6,956 nt of DNA from CAINVV01 sp964506325 (GTDB lineage: Bacteria; Bacteroidota; Bacteroidia; Bacteroidales; Prolixibacteraceae): assembly GCA_964506325.1 (NCBI GenBank), contig CAZDLO010000154.1:1-6956 (forward strand). Reading direction: 5' to 3'. The first letter of the stretch is position 1; each line of letters starts with the position of its first letter. This document shows, piece by piece, positions 6,765-6,956 of this stretch. The position numbers and the translations under genes were made by a program. The notes under the pieces are model-generated. The model worked only from the letters and a program-made list of their open reading frames with translations, was not told the origin of the DNA and ran no database searches.

Positions 6765-6956
6765 TGTCTGTTAATTGGAGAAAGCGGTAAAACAGACCAC
6801 CTTCTGCCGATTTTAGTCAACTAGCTTAACTTCTTAACAATCAACAAGGTGAAAAAACCAAGGTTCTCCGGCAGATACTGGTCAATTCGACCGAATTTTG
6901 CACAATAGGCGATCAATTTTCACAATTAAATCGTTTTCCACAATTTCGCCTGTAGC
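6765..6956. mobile_element. Possible end of an IS21-type insertion sequence, continuing past the window
   Basis: No ORF is present here, but the composition is that of a transposon end. TGTTAATTGG begins at 6769 (TGTCTGTTAA at 6765), and IS21-family ends begin with TG. A motif related to the family's internal repeats appears as GGTAAAACAGACCACC (6786-6801), whose reverse complement reads GGTGGTCTGTTTTACC, and as GGTCAATTCGACCG (6880-6893). Multiple short internal repeats at the ends are typical of IS21. GTCTGTT (6766-6772) and AACAGAC (6791-6797) are inverted repeats. Close to the right edge three related CACAAT repeats occur. The transposase genes (istA/istB type) would lie beyond 6956. The assignment rests on motif resemblance recalled from the family; the exact boundary is uncertain. 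Confidence 0.35.
6894..6945 (+). repeat. Three tandem copies of a TTTT(G/C)CACAAT motif
   Basis: AATTTTGCACAAT (6894-6906), AATTTTCACAATT (6915-6927) and GTTTTCCACAATT (6933-6945) are clearly related, with the CACAAT cores starting at 6901, 6921 and 6939 (steps of 20 and 18 bp). A looser pair, GCCGATTTTAGTCAA (6806-6820) and GCAGATACTGGTCAA (6871-6885), agrees at 11 of 15 bases. Repeats about two helix turns apart suit binding of a protein to successive sites, as at transposon ends or origins. Confidence 0.5.

Noticed and set aside
6894..6945. CRISPR array
   Set aside because: The units are about 13 bp with 5-8 bp between them and are imperfect; CRISPR repeats and spacers are much longer.
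1..6956. Full polysaccharide utilisation locus or a defence system
   Set aside because: No SusC/SusD, sensor-regulator, nuclease, toxin or other defence-type gene is visible; the window shows ordinary sugar catabolism genes.

Overview
The window looks like a carbohydrate-use locus from the phylum Bacteroidota. The pointers are moderate to low GC, no Shine-Dalgarno sequences ahead of the starts, a Bacteroides-type promoter (TTTG, 21-bp spacer, TAAATTAG) ahead of the leftward gene, and the mix of exported glycoside hydrolases with sugar kinase and isomerase genes. No rRNA, tRNA, CRISPR array, SusC/SusD pair or complete transposase gene is present. The phylum is an inference from these signs; the species cannot be named.

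Layout. (1) Positions 1-401 hold the 5' part of a leftward gene for an exported protein with an N-terminal domain like those in front of several glycoside hydrolase catalytic domains; the rest lies outside the window. (2) Positions 402-759 are a divergent intergenic region with a plausible leftward promoter, nested inverted repeats and short direct repeats. (3) Positions 760-3630 encode an exported GH38 (alpha-mannosidase family) enzyme with all four expected active-site residues. (4) Positions 3689-5473 encode a class I mannose-6-phosphate isomerase with about 240 extra N-terminal residues resembling a nucleoside-kinase fold without a P-loop. (5) Positions 5474-5603 form a 130-bp gap holding a 16-codon ORF that resembles the first residues of an MFS sugar permease, possibly the stub of a deleted transporter gene. 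(6) Positions 5604-6713 encode a ROK-family sugar kinase that lacks the usual zinc-binding motif. (7) Positions 6714-6956 are non-coding and carry short repeats that look like the end of an IS21-type insertion sequence continuing past the window.

How the genes fit together (inference). The GH38 enzyme would release mannose from alpha-mannosides in the periplasm, a permease would import it, the ROK kinase would make mannose-6-phosphate, and the isomerase would turn this into fructose-6-phosphate for glycolysis. All steps but import are represented, and the import step falls where the possible permease stub lies. The three rightward genes are collinear with gaps of 58 and 130 bp and are probably co-transcribed. 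The leftward hydrolase may act on the same or a linked glycan.

I see no clearly new biological system. The most notable points are the possible deleted permease, the pseudokinase-isomerase fusion, the zinc-motif-free ROK protein and the possible IS end.
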